Shown one piece after another: positions 33,502 to 42,492 of a stretch of DNA of 64,000 bases. A program made the position numbers and the translations under genes. A model generated the notes under the pieces. It made no database searches. It was not told the DNA's origin and saw only the letters and a list, made by a program, of their open reading frames with translations. Numbering within the stretch: position 1 is the stretch's first letter; each line of letters begins with the position of its first letter. Source of the stretch: Prevotella sp. (GTDB lineage: Bacteria; Bacteroidota; Bacteroidia; Bacteroidales; Bacteroidaceae); the NCBI GenBank assembly GCA_017619755.1, contig JAFZRU010000010.1, forward strand, positions 1 through 64,000, in the 5' to 3' direction.

Positions 33502-35235
33502 ATGTCAAAAAAATTCTTATGGCTGATGATGACTCTCTTGTCATCCATTTCCATGCAAGGTCAAAACGATGCTCCCGCTTTCCCTGGTGCCGAGGGACAT
33601 GGCCGTTATGTTCAAGGCGGTCGTGGCGGCAAAGTCATCCACGTGACCAACCTCAACGACCGCGGCACCGGCTCTTTCCGTTCGGCTGTCTCCGGCTCTT
33701 CCAAGAAAATCATCGTCTTTGACGTGGGTGGCGTCATCCCATTAGCCTCTGATGTCACCATTGGAGCCAACACCACCATCGCCGGACAGACAGCCCCCTA
33801 CCCCGGCATCACGTTCCGCTATTACACCGTCAATCCCGGTGCCAACAATGTGATTCGCTTCATCCGCGTCCGCAGGGGGCAGGAAAAGGACGTCAACGAT
33901 GGTGCCGATGCTTCTTGGAAACGTCAGGCGACCGGCATCATCCTGGACCATTGCTCCTTCTCTTGGAGCATCGACGAGGTTGCCTCCTTCTATGACAACA
34001 ACAATTTCACCATGCAGTGGTGCACCATCGCAGAGAGCCTCAACAATGCCGGTCACGGAAAGGGAGCCCATGGCTATGGCGGAATCTGGGGTGGCAAACT
34101 TGCCTCCTTCCACCACAACCTCATCGCCCATGTGAACAATCGCTCACCTCGCTTCAACGGTGCGCGCTACAACTGGGGAGGATACACCAACAACAAACTC
34201 TATAGCCAATACAAATGGGAGAATACCTTACAAGCTGAAAACGTCGATTTTCGCAACTGCGTGATATACAACTGTGGCAACGGCTGTTATGGTGGCCCTG
34301 GTGGCGGATACATCAACATGGTGAACAATTTTTACAAGACCGGTCCGGCCGGCACCACCAACCGCATCACCACTGTTTCCCTTGCCGGTAGCGGCAATGC
34401 CGGTAACGACAAGACTTTTTGGGACATGACCAGCCGCTATTACATCAGTGGCAACCAAGTGAACTCCTCCACCGATTATGATTGGCGCGGCGTGACTTAC
34501 GACGGTGGAGTGCCCAGTAAGAACGGGGTGTATTACACCAATGACCCAAAGCATTATTACGGCAGTGGAGTGACCTACGATAAGATCAATGGCACCGACT
34601 GTGTTCGCATTCAGTGTGACGAGCCCGCCCCCATCGGCGAGGTGACCACACACATTGCCTCCATGGCATACGAGAAAGTATTGGATTACGCTGGTGCGTC
34701 ACTCCATCGCGACGAGGTGGACGAACGTTACGCTCGGGAGACCCGCAGCAGCACGGCCACCTACAAAGGCTCTGTCACCAAAACGGCGGGACGCATCGAC
34801 CTCGTAAGCGACGTGAACGGTTATACTGAAGCTAATTTCCCTACTGGCACTCGACCTGCCGGATTTGACAGCGACAATGACGGGATGCCCGATGCATGGG
34901 AAATGGCCAATGGCTTGAACCCCAACGATGCCAGTGATGCTGCCCTTTTCTCCCTTGATGTGGAGAAGAAATGGTATTGCAATCTTGAGGTTTATCTTAA
35001 TTCCATCGTGGAAGACATTATGAAAGGTGGCAATGCCGACGCCCTTGACGTAGTGGAGGAATATTATCCTTCATTCGTGAATGGCATCCAAACAGTTCAG
35101 TCTTCCGAAACGAAGGGGTATGAATATTTCACGCTCGACGGTGTCAAACTCTCCTCCCCTGCCCGTGGCCTCTTCATACAAGTTGAGAGGAAAGCTGACG
35201 GCTCTCGTGTGAGCAAGAAGGTCGTCTGCAAGTAA
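33502..35235 (+). CDS. Exported pectate-lyase-like (PL1-type) protein
   Basis: 577 residues with signal peptide (ends SMQGQ). The right-handed beta-helix starts with AFPGAEGHGRYVQGGRGG and HVTNLNDRGTGSFR, as in PL1 pectate lyases. NNRSPRFNGARYNW contains the RxPR-like catalytic arginines; earlier Asp/Glu residues (DHCSFSWSIDE) would bind calcium. A calcium-binding segment DSDNDGMPDAWEMANGLNP at about 450 and a T9SS-like end (YFTLDGVKLSSPARGLFI) follow. It probably cleaves pectin or another polyuronate outside the cell. Two hairpins end the transcript. Confidence 0.85.
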   Translation: MSKKFLWLMMTLLSSISMQGQNDAPAFPGAEGHGRYVQGGRGGKVIHVTNLNDRGTGSFRSAVSGSSKKIIVFDVGGVIPLASDVTIGANTTIAGQTAPYPGITFRYYTVNPGANNVIRFIRVRRGQEKDVNDGADASWKRQATGIILDHCSFSWSIDEVASFYDNNNFTMQWCTIAESLNNAGHGKGAHGYGGIWGGKLASFHHNLIAHVNNRSPRFNGARYNWGGYTNNKLYSQYKWENTLQAENVDFRNCVIYNCGNGCYGGPGGGYINMVNNFYKTGPAGTTNRITTVSLAGSGNAGNDKTFWDMTSRYYISGNQVNSSTDYDWRGVTYDGGVPSKNGVYYTNDPKHYYGSGVTYDKINGTDCVRIQCDEPAPIGEVTTHIASMAYEKVLDYAGASLHRDEVDERYARETRSSTATYKGSVTKTAGRIDLVSDVNGYTEANFPTGTRPAGFDSDNDGMPDAWEMANGLNPNDASDAALFSLDVEKKWYCNLEVYLNSIVEDIMKGGNADALDVVEEYYPSFVNGIQTVQSSETKGYEYFTLDGVKLSSPARGLFIQVERKADGSRVSKKVVCK

Positions 35236-35284
35236 GCGATGTCAACCAATAGCATTCCCATTTTCCAGGAAATGAAAAATCCCG

Positions 35285-35345
35285 ATCTGTAAGAATGAAA
35301 AAGGCCTTTCAGGCCGTCTTTGCACCAAAAACCATTCTTACAGAT
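35285..35345. repeat. Nested inverted repeat 3' of the pectate-lyase-like gene
   Basis: Perfect outer arms ATCTGTAAGAATG and CATTCTTACAGAT enclose 35 bases holding a second hairpin GGCC/GGCC. Directly adjacent to the terminator at 35347. The size (61 bases) and perfect ends would suit a tiny mobile or REP-like unit or a structured RNA 3' end. Confidence 0.7.
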
Positions 35346-35346
35346 T

Positions 35347-35382
35347 GAAAAATCCCACTTGTTGGTACAAGTGGGATTTTTC
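35347..35382. terminator. Bidirectional rho-independent terminator
   Basis: Perfect 16-base arms (AAAAATCCCACTTGT core) with TGGT loop; A-run and T-run on both sides serve the convergent pectate-lyase-like and isochorismatase-fold genes. Confidence 0.9.
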
Positions 35383-35401
35383 ATAAGGGTTGACCAATGC
35401 C

Positions 35402-35953
35402 TTAGAAGGCAGCGATGAGTTCCTCGTTGCTGTAAGCGTCAGCACCGTAGCAAGTCTTCAAATAGGCCAGTCCGATCAGATAGTCCTCTTCTGTGAAGGA
35501 GTCTGTGGCTTCCTTGGCCACCACCACGTCGTATCCCAGGCAGTAGGCGTCTGCGGAAGTGTGGCGCACGCACATGTGTGCATGGAGACCCGTCATGACA
35601 ACGGTCTTCACACCCAGTTCCTTGAGCAGGATGTCGAGGTCGGTCTGGAAGAAGCCGCTGTAACGGCGCTTTGGCACCACATAGTCCTTGTCGCAAAGCT
35701 TCAGTTCGGGTATCACTTCCGCTCCCTTGGTTCCTCTGATGGCATGGTCGCCCCACAGTTTGAGTTCGCGGTCGATGCCCGGGAGGTGTGAGTCGTTGCA
35801 GAAGATGACTGGCACTCCGGCCTCACGAGCTGCGTCAAGTAGCTGGGCGGTGGCTGGCACGATGGCTTTTCCACGGTCGCATGCGAGTGCGCCGGTCACA
35901 AAGTCGTTGAGCATGTCGACGACGAGAATTGCGGGCTTGTCAAGCTTGTTCAT
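35402..35953 (-). CDS. Isochorismatase-fold cysteine hydrolase
   Basis: 183 residues. The catalytic triad of the family is visible: Asp in VVDMLNDFV, Lys in VVPKRRYSGFF, and Cys in TGLHAHMCVRHTS. Members hydrolyse nicotinamide (PncA), isochorismate or N-carbamoyl compounds; ACDRGKAIVP and the GFFQTDLD segment resemble nicotinamidase-like hydrolases of Firmicutes and Bacteroidetes, but the substrate is not fixed. It is the last minus-strand gene after the GH2 gene, 54 bases downstream. Confidence 0.85.
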   Translation of the reverse strand: MNKLDKPAILVVDMLNDFVTGALACDRGKAIVPATAQLLDAAREAGVPVIFCNDSHLPGIDRELKLWGDHAIRGTKGAEVIPELKLCDKDYVVPKRRYSGFFQTDLDILLKELGVKTVVMTGLHAHMCVRHTSADAYCLGYDVVVAKEATDSFTEEDYLIGLAYLKTCYGADAYSNEELIAAF

Positions 35954-36007
35954 TTTTTCTTGAGTTTAATAATATTTGTTTGTTTATTGATATAATTCCA
36001 TCCGCCG

Positions 36008-38455
36008 TCATTCCACGGCAATGGTGATGGTATCGGTTTTCAAATCCACAGCCTTTGCCTTGAGTGTTACCTTCCCCGGCTGTTTGCCGGCTCTCAGCAC
36101 AACAAGGCATTTGCCATAGAATGCTTTTCTGTTGTCAGCCTTGAAACGTTCCATAGAGGTTTGGCATCCGTTGTCCACTCCGGCGATGGTGGCGTTTCCA
36201 TCCACCTCGAAGAACACCTGGTTCTCCGCATTGGGACAGATGTTGCCATCTTTGTCGAGTATCTCCACGGTGACGAATGCGAGACTTTTTCCATCTGCCG
36301 CCATCGCCTTACGGTCGGTGGTGAGGCGTATGTGGTGGGGTGCACCGGCGGTGTGTATGACCTGTTGCCGGACATCGTTCCCGTCCTGTCGTGCCACCAC
36401 CTTCACTTCTCCCGGCTCGAACACAACGCGCCACATCACATGATACTGGTGGTCCGCCTTGCGGCGCACTCCTTGGCTCCGACCGTTGATGTATAACTCC
36501 ACTTCATCGGCTTGATTGTAGTAACACCATAGGTCGATGGTCTGTCCTTCTATCCAGTTCCAATGCGGGAAAAGGTGAAGGACAGGTTTGTCGGTCCACT
36601 CGCTTTGGTACATGTAATACACATCCTTGGGGAAACCTGCCAAATCAACTATGCCGAAATAGCTGCTCCTCGCGGGAAAGGAATAGGGAGTTGGCTCACC
36701 GATGTAGTCGAAGCCCGTCCAGATGAATTGTCCTCCCACGAAGTCATTGTGCTTCACCACGTCCCATGTCTCTTCATGCGTGCTGCTCCATGAGGCGTGC
36801 ATGTTGTCGTAGGCGCTGCATTTCATGGAAGGGTCGGAATAGGGCAGCCACCATTGAATGGGAGCTACATACACGGAATCGCTGGGCATCATGTAGAATC
36901 CTCTTGTTTGCAGCGCCGACACACTTTCGCTGAAGATAAAAGGTTTTTCCGGAAAGTTCTTCGGTACATCCTTCACCCATTGGTGATGATAGTTGAAGCC
37001 AATTATGTCGATGGCACCGCTCTTGAAGAGATGGTTGTTGGGGGCGGGTTCGTTGCACCCTGCCGTGATGGGCCTTGTCTTGTCATATCTCCTGACGATT
37101 TCCGCCAGATGTCGTGTGAGCAATGAATTGACGCTCAATTCCCCTTCTTTGGCCAAGGTAGAAGCATCGTGGCCGGCATTGAGGATGAGGTTGGCTTGTT
37201 CCAAGGTGAGGGTGTCAGCCTCTGCCGATGACCACTGCTCAAGCACTTCGTTGCCAATGCTCCACATCAGGATGGAAGGGTGGTTGCGGTCACGCAGCAA
37301 CAAGTCGGCGAGGTCGCGCTCATGCCACTCGTCGAAAAAGCGGGCATAGTCGTTTTGGGTCTTCCTTCTCCTCCACATGTCAAACGACTCGTCCATGACG
37401 ATGAATCCCATGGTGTCGCACATGTTGAGCAGTTCTGGTGCTGGAGGGTTGTGGGAGCATCTGATGGCGTTGACTCCCATCTCCTTGAGTATGCTTAACT
37501 TGCGATGTAAGGCATCTTCGGCAATGGCGGCTCCAAGACATCCCAAGTCGTGGTGTTCACATACGCCATTGATTTTCATGGACTTTCCGTTGAGCGAGAA
37601 GCCTTTTTGCGGGTTGAATTCAAAATACCTGAACCCCGTGTGGGTTACGTAAGTGTCCACGGTTTTGTTGTCCACTATCAATTCTGTGGTCACCTTATAT
37701 ATATAAGGATGGTCGATGGACCACAATTGTGGCTTCTTCACTTTGAGGTGTGCTTGGGTGCTTGTTCCCTTGGCAGTTGCCACCACCTTTCCGTTGGCAT
37801 CGGTGATGGTGTGTCGTATCACCGGTCTTACGCCCGTTTTTGCATCATCGGCCAAAGTCACTTCCATATTCACGTCACCCTTTGCGGTGGTGCTTACGTA
37901 CACCCCCCAGTGCGCCACATGGAGGTGGGATGTTTCCGTGAGCCACACATGGCGGTAGATGCCGCATCCGCTGTACCACCTGGAATTTGGTTGGTCGCTA
38001 TTGTCCACTCTGACAGCCACCACGTTGTCGCCTCCACGGTTGAGATAAGGGGTGATGTCGTATTCAAAGGAACTATAGCCGTAGGGCCTTTTCCCGAGGA
38101 GGTGTCCGTTGACATAGACGGCTGCGTTCATATAGACGCCATCGAACTCTATGAAATACCTTTCGGCATTTCCGACAGAGAAGTGTTTCCTGTACCACCC
38201 CACTCCACCGGGCAGCGCTCCTCCACCGGCACCGGAAGGATGGGAGGGCATGAAATCGCCCTCTATGGCCCAGTCGTGTGGCAGGTCGAGCTGCCTCCAG
38301 GATTTGTCCACATACCCAGGGTCGGCCATCTGCAAGGAGTCGGCCAAGGTGAAGAGCCAATCGGCATCAAAGCATCGGCGTTCCCTGGCATGACCTGTGG
38401 AAACGCAAACAATCGACAATGTCGTGGCAATCCAGATGATGAGTTTACTTCTCAT
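36008..38455 (-). CDS. Exported GH2 glycoside hydrolase (beta-galactosidase-like)
   Basis: 815 residues with signal peptide (ends STGHA). Domain order: N-terminal sugar-binding jelly roll (LPHDWAIEGDF, GVGWYRKHF, NGHLLGKRPYGYSSF), immunoglobulin-like domain, TIM barrel with NGVCEHHDLG, acid/base Glu in MWSIGNEVLEQW and nucleophile Glu in FIFSESVSAL, then C-terminal beta domains from about 600 on. This is the DUF4982-type GH2 layout common in Bacteroidetes. It probably releases terminal beta-galactose (or a related sugar) from oligosaccharides. It follows the GH31 gene by 18 bases. Confidence 0.9.
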   Translation of the reverse strand: MRSKLIIWIATTLSIVCVSTGHARERRCFDADWLFTLADSLQMADPGYVDKSWRQLDLPHDWAIEGDFMPSHPSGAGGGALPGGVGWYRKHFSVGNAERYFIEFDGVYMNAAVYVNGHLLGKRPYGYSSFEYDITPYLNRGGDNVVAVRVDNSDQPNSRWYSGCGIYRHVWLTETSHLHVAHWGVYVSTTAKGDVNMEVTLADDAKTGVRPVIRHTITDANGKVVATAKGTSTQAHLKVKKPQLWSIDHPYIYKVTTELIVDNKTVDTYVTHTGFRYFEFNPQKGFSLNGKSMKINGVCEHHDLGCLGAAIAEDALHRKLSILKEMGVNAIRCSHNPPAPELLNMCDTMGFIVMDESFDMWRRRKTQNDYARFFDEWHERDLADLLLRDRNHPSILMWSIGNEVLEQWSSAEADTLTLEQANLILNAGHDASTLAKEGELSVNSLLTRHLAEIVRRYDKTRPITAGCNEPAPNNHLFKSGAIDIIGFNYHHQWVKDVPKNFPEKPFIFSESVSALQTRGFYMMPSDSVYVAPIQWWLPYSDPSMKCSAYDNMHASWSSTHEETWDVVKHNDFVGGQFIWTGFDYIGEPTPYSFPARSSYFGIVDLAGFPKDVYYMYQSEWTDKPVLHLFPHWNWIEGQTIDLWCYYNQADEVELYINGRSQGVRRKADHQYHVMWRVVFEPGEVKVVARQDGNDVRQQVIHTAGAPHHIRLTTDRKAMAADGKSLAFVTVEILDKDGNICPNAENQVFFEVDGNATIAGVDNGCQTSMERFKADNRKAFYGKCLVVLRAGKQPGKVTLKAKAVDLKTDTITIAVE

Positions 38456-38473
38456 TCTTGTATTAACTTATAG

Positions 38474-41413
38474 TCAGAGAACCACTTTTATCTCCTTCCC
38501 ACTATAGTCAACCATCTTCCCCACAGGGTCGATGAGGTTGAGGGGTTGTGCTTTGTCTTTTGAGACAACGACGATATTGAACCTGCGGTTTTTGAGCATG
38601 CCGCTAAAGGAGCCATTGCGTTTGCCAATGGTGAGCGTCTTCGTTGCCTCGTCGTAGGAGAGGTCGATGGTGGCTAACTTGCCCTTCTCGTAATTGTAGT
38701 TGGTGCCTTCGTCCTCGTAGAGTTGGAACTTGGCATCGGCTCCGGCATACACATAGAGGTTGATGAGTTCGGCGGGCTTCTCATCGCACCACTCCATCTC
38801 CGGTCCGAACGGCACGATGCTTCCCTCTCGCACGAAGACAGGCATGCGCTCGTAGGGAGCGTCCACCACGAGTGTCTGCCCACCTTGCATGTATTCTCCC
38901 GTATAGAGGTCATACCATCCGCACTGCTTGGGGAAATAAACAGAGCGGCTACGCGCCTTGTAGTACCCCACGGGGCAAGCCATGAAAGCAGGTCCGAACA
39001 TCCACTGGTCAGGTATGTCATACACTTTCTGGTCGCCGTTGAAGTCCATGGCCAGTCCTCGCATAATGGTGTAGTCGTTGAAATGCACCCATCCTGCCAT
39101 TGAATAGAGGTAGGGCATCATGTGATAGCGCAACTTGTCGTACCAGACAATGGTTTGGTATGCTGGATGGTTGTCAGGGGCGATGTTCCACACCTCTCGC
39201 AAAGGCCATTGACCGTGAGCACGATAAAGTGGTATGAAGCATCCGAATTGGTTCCACCTGGTCTGCAGCTCTCGCCATTCCGTAAGGTCTGCATTCTCCA
39301 CACCCGTCTTGTCAAAGTCCTGCTGGGCCTTCTCAAAACGTTTTTCCACGGAGAACCCACCCTGGTCCATGCCCCAGAAGGGCAGTCCACTCATGGAGTA
39401 GTTGAGCCCGGCTGTCATTTGTGCGCGCATGTCCTCCCATCTCGTGCCGATGTCGCCCGACCAAGTGGCGGTGGAGAAGCGTTGCTCGCCAGCGAAGCCG
39501 CTGCGGGTGAGCAAGAATACACGTTGGTTGGGGTTGACGGAGCGTTGTCCGTTGTAGATGGCGTCGGCGTTGACGATGGAATATGCATTGAAGTATTCCG
39601 TCGATGTTCCCAAAGCCGTTGGCCCGGATAGTGCCTTGCGATACCAAACGGGGGTGCAGTCACGCACGTTGGGTTCTGAGGCATCCATCCACCAAGCGTC
39701 GATGCCGAATTTGTATTTGGTATATAGGTTTTCGTCCATTTGTCTCCAGAACATCTTCCTTGCCCCTGCGTCGTAGGCATCATAGAAGGAGCCGGTGTAA
39801 CCCAACCAGTCGTGGATGTCGTCGGTGATGGCCTGGTGGTAAATCCATCCTTTGCTGTCGAGTTCCTTGTAATTATCGACGGTGTCGTAGAATTTGGGCC
39901 ATACGGAAATCATGAACCGTCCGTGCATCTGATGTACGCTGTCAAGCATGGCCTGCGGGTTGGGGAAGCGTGAGGTTTCAAACTGGTGACTTCCCCAGTC
40001 GGGCAACGGCCAGTAGTTCCAGTCTTGTACGATGTTATCGACGGGGATGTGTCGTTTGCGGAATTCCGCGAGGGTGCTCTCGATGTCGAAACTGCTCTTG
40101 TATCTCTCCCTGCTCTGCCAGAAACCGAGAACCCACTTGGGATAGAGCGATGCCTTTCCCGTGAGGGTGCGATACCCGCCAATCACCTCGTCCATGTTGT
40201 TTCCAGCAATAAAGTAGTAGTCCATGTCGCGGCTCATCTCACTCCAAATGCTGATGGCTTTCTCATTCTTGTATGCCGGCATGGCCCTCAGTCCGCAGTA
40301 GCTCGTCCCGCCGTCGGGTTTCCACTCGATGCGCAGTTGTGTACGCTCCCCTTTGTTCAGCCTTGTCTTGAATTTCCAGGAGTTGGGGTTCCACGCCGTG
40401 CGCCATCTCTCGGCGACGACCTCTTTTCCTCCGACATAAACACGCATGTACCCTGCGTAATAGAGGATGAAGTCATAATCCCCGCTTTGAGGAGCCTCAA
40501 TGAAACCGTCATAGATGACCTGTGCGCCATCGAAATTGAAGCCCTTTGGCAGGTTCTTGATGCCCCCGTTTTCCGTGGCGTTGCCTATCTTGGACGTGGA
40601 AGGGCAGTCAAACTCGAAATAGATGGAGTCCTCGTCCCTGACGATTTTCCTGCCATCCTTGTCCACGTAGGTACCGGTAAGATGTCCTGCCTTTCCGCTC
40701 TTGTCATAGAGTTTGAAAGCCCTGTTAAGTTGCAAATAGTCTTCGGGATTCCCCCATCTACCGAGGCTGTAGCTGTCCCATAGGATGCCGAAATTGAGGT
40801 TGGTGACGACAAAAGGCACGCTCACCTTGGTGTTATATTGGTATAATTCTTCATTTTTGCCGAGCATGTTGTATTCCTCTGCTTGGTGCTGCCCGAGGCC
40901 ATAAACGGCCTTGAGTGCGTTGTCGGGTTCAAACAGCAGGTGCCATGAAAGAGCGTTGCGTTCTTCTTCCGTCACCTCCCGTTGCATCGTTCCTAATTCA
41001 CGGTCGGGAACACGGAATGGTTGGAATTTTTTCCCGTTTCGTGCTTCTTTGAGCATTTTGTTGCCTTGTGCATCGTAGAAGGTTACGTCACCGGTGTTTT
41101 TGTCCACGACAGCCTTCACATTGGCAGCCTTCACACAAACCCCTTGATTATCCTCTGTAATCTCAAATTTGGGATTGGCTTTTTGTGGTACAATGATGAG
41201 GCTGCTCTTTTGTGGCAGTTTCTCTTCAGATGTCGCCCTGACGCGGATGATGTTGTCATTGACGACTTGCAGACACACCACCTTGGCACCGTTGGCCTGT
41301 GGTTGTGCCACTTGTATGGTAACGCTATTTCCATCTTTCACATATCCTGAGGCGTACGCCGATGTGACAATCGTTACCATCATGGTAGAAACAAACAATT
41401 TCAAAAGTCTCAT
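38474..41413 (-). CDS. Exported GH31 alpha-xylosidase-like enzyme with PA14 insert
   Basis: 979 residues with signal peptide (ends AYASG). The N-terminal beta domain is followed by a PA14-type insert (about 245-385, GFIEAPQSGDYDFILYYAGYMRVYVGG), as in xyloglucan alpha-xylosidases CjXyl31A and BoGH31A. GH31 barrel: WVLGFWQSRERY, nucleophile Asp in DAWWMDASEPN, acid/base Asp in TWSGDIGTRWEDM, and GLPFWGMDQGGF. Beta domains end the protein. It would remove alpha-xylose or alpha-glucose from glycan side chains. The GH2 gene behind it fits galactosylated xyloglucan, but no SusC/D or GH5 is present. LacI lies 51 bases upstream. Confidence 0.9.
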   Translation of the reverse strand: MRLLKLFVSTMMVTIVTSAYASGYVKDGNSVTIQVAQPQANGAKVVCLQVVNDNIIRVRATSEEKLPQKSSLIIVPQKANPKFEITEDNQGVCVKAANVKAVVDKNTGDVTFYDAQGNKMLKEARNGKKFQPFRVPDRELGTMQREVTEEERNALSWHLLFEPDNALKAVYGLGQHQAEEYNMLGKNEELYQYNTKVSVPFVVTNLNFGILWDSYSLGRWGNPEDYLQLNRAFKLYDKSGKAGHLTGTYVDKDGRKIVRDEDSIYFEFDCPSTSKIGNATENGGIKNLPKGFNFDGAQVIYDGFIEAPQSGDYDFILYYAGYMRVYVGGKEVVAERWRTAWNPNSWKFKTRLNKGERTQLRIEWKPDGGTSYCGLRAMPAYKNEKAISIWSEMSRDMDYYFIAGNNMDEVIGGYRTLTGKASLYPKWVLGFWQSRERYKSSFDIESTLAEFRKRHIPVDNIVQDWNYWPLPDWGSHQFETSRFPNPQAMLDSVHQMHGRFMISVWPKFYDTVDNYKELDSKGWIYHQAITDDIHDWLGYTGSFYDAYDAGARKMFWRQMDENLYTKYKFGIDAWWMDASEPNVRDCTPVWYRKALSGPTALGTSTEYFNAYSIVNADAIYNGQRSVNPNQRVFLLTRSGFAGEQRFSTATWSGDIGTRWEDMRAQMTAGLNYSMSGLPFWGMDQGGFSVEKRFEKAQQDFDKTGVENADLTEWRELQTRWNQFGCFIPLYRAHGQWPLREVWNIAPDNHPAYQTIVWYDKLRYHMMPYLYSMAGWVHFNDYTIMRGLAMDFNGDQKVYDIPDQWMFGPAFMACPVGYYKARSRSVYFPKQCGWYDLYTGEYMQGGQTLVVDAPYERMPVFVREGSIVPFGPEMEWCDEKPAELINLYVYAGADAKFQLYEDEGTNYNYEKGKLATIDLSYDEATKTLTIGKRNGSFSGMLKNRRFNIVVVSKDKAQPLNLIDPVGKMVDYSGKEIKVVL

Positions 41414-41464
41414 AACAAATGCAATTAGGTTTTTAAGATAGGTTGTTATAGAAATTTCAAATGA

Positions 41465-42487
41465 TTAATCTTTCACCTTTTTCACGCTGCTGTCCCTGAT
41501 TTTCAGTATCATAGGCACCACTTCACGGTAGATTTTCTGGTCGCCATTGATGTTGCGCAGCAATAGTTCACATGCCTTCATGCCCTGCACATGTGCTTGG
41601 TCCATGATGGCAGAGAGCTTGGGAGTGACAAATGCGGCACTGTCTCCGTCGGTGAAGCCCATAATGGCCACATCATCGGGGATTTTCAGTTCCTTGCTCT
41701 TGATGGCGTCGAAGGCAGCATAGGTGATGATATCGTTGAACGCGAGTATGGCATCAGGCGGATTGGCGCTTTCAAGCAGTTTCAGCGTGGCGTTTCTCGC
41801 CACGTCGAAATCGATTCTCCCACATGCCACAAGTTCCCTGTCGATGGGTATTCGGTTATCTCTTAATGCTTCGAGATATCCATGCTTCCTGCGCTTCACC
41901 ATGTCGAGGTGGTTGGGGCCTCCCACAAAAGCGATGCGTCGGCAGCCGTTGTCAATAAGGTGTTGGGTGGCGTTTTGAGCCGCCACATCGCCGTCGGCCA
42001 CCACTTGTGAGAATAGTTCTGGCAGGCATGTCCTGGCAAAGAATACAAGTGGAATGCCCATGTCGTGTATTTCCTTGAAATGGGAATAGTCGATGGTGTC
42101 CTGTGCCAAGCATGCGATGATGCCCTCCACATGCATCGAGATGAAATTGTCGATGGCCTGCTCTTCTCTCAAGTGGTCTTCGTGGCTGTTGGAACTGAAA
42201 ACGGAATATCCTTTCTGCCGTGCATAGTCCTCTATGCCGTCGAGCACGGCGGCATAATAATGTGTGACAAGGTTGGGCACCACCACTCCGATGACACGTG
42301 GGGCTTCTTTTCTCAAGCTTTGTGCAAAGGGGTTGGGGCGGTAGTTGAGTTCTTTGGCGAGGGCCTTCACTTTCTCCCTCATCTCCTCCCCCACCTCGTG
42401 GCTTCCCCTGAGCGCCCTCGACACGGTGGCGATGGAAACACCGAGGCGCTCGGCCAGGTCTTTCAGCGATGTTCGGCGTTGTTTCAT
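41465..42487 (-). CDS. LacI-family transcriptional regulator
   Basis: 340 residues. N-terminal HTH with hinge helix (SLKDLAERLGVSIATVSRALRG, NYRPNPFAQSLR) and a periplasmic-binding-protein-like sugar domain (VIGVVVPNLVTHYYAAVLDGIE to GFTDGDSAAFVTP). Start 42487 (MKQRRTSLKDL) gives the canonical HTH; the longer frame runs through licD. It sits 5 bases after licD and 51 before GH31, so it may be transcribed with the surface-glycan genes while probably controlling GH31-GH2. The inducer is probably a sugar released by those enzymes. Confidence 0.9.
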   Translation of the reverse strand: MKQRRTSLKDLAERLGVSIATVSRALRGSHEVGEEMREKVKALAKELNYRPNPFAQSLRKEAPRVIGVVVPNLVTHYYAAVLDGIEDYARQKGYSVFSSNSHEDHLREEQAIDNFISMHVEGIIACLAQDTIDYSHFKEIHDMGIPLVFFARTCLPELFSQVVADGDVAAQNATQHLIDNGCRRIAFVGGPNHLDMVKRRKHGYLEALRDNRIPIDRELVACGRIDFDVARNATLKLLESANPPDAILAFNDIITYAAFDAIKSKELKIPDDVAIMGFTDGDSAAFVTPKLSAIMDQAHVQGMKACELLLRNINGDQKIYREVVPMILKIRDSSVKKVKD

Positions 42488-42492
42488 GGTTG

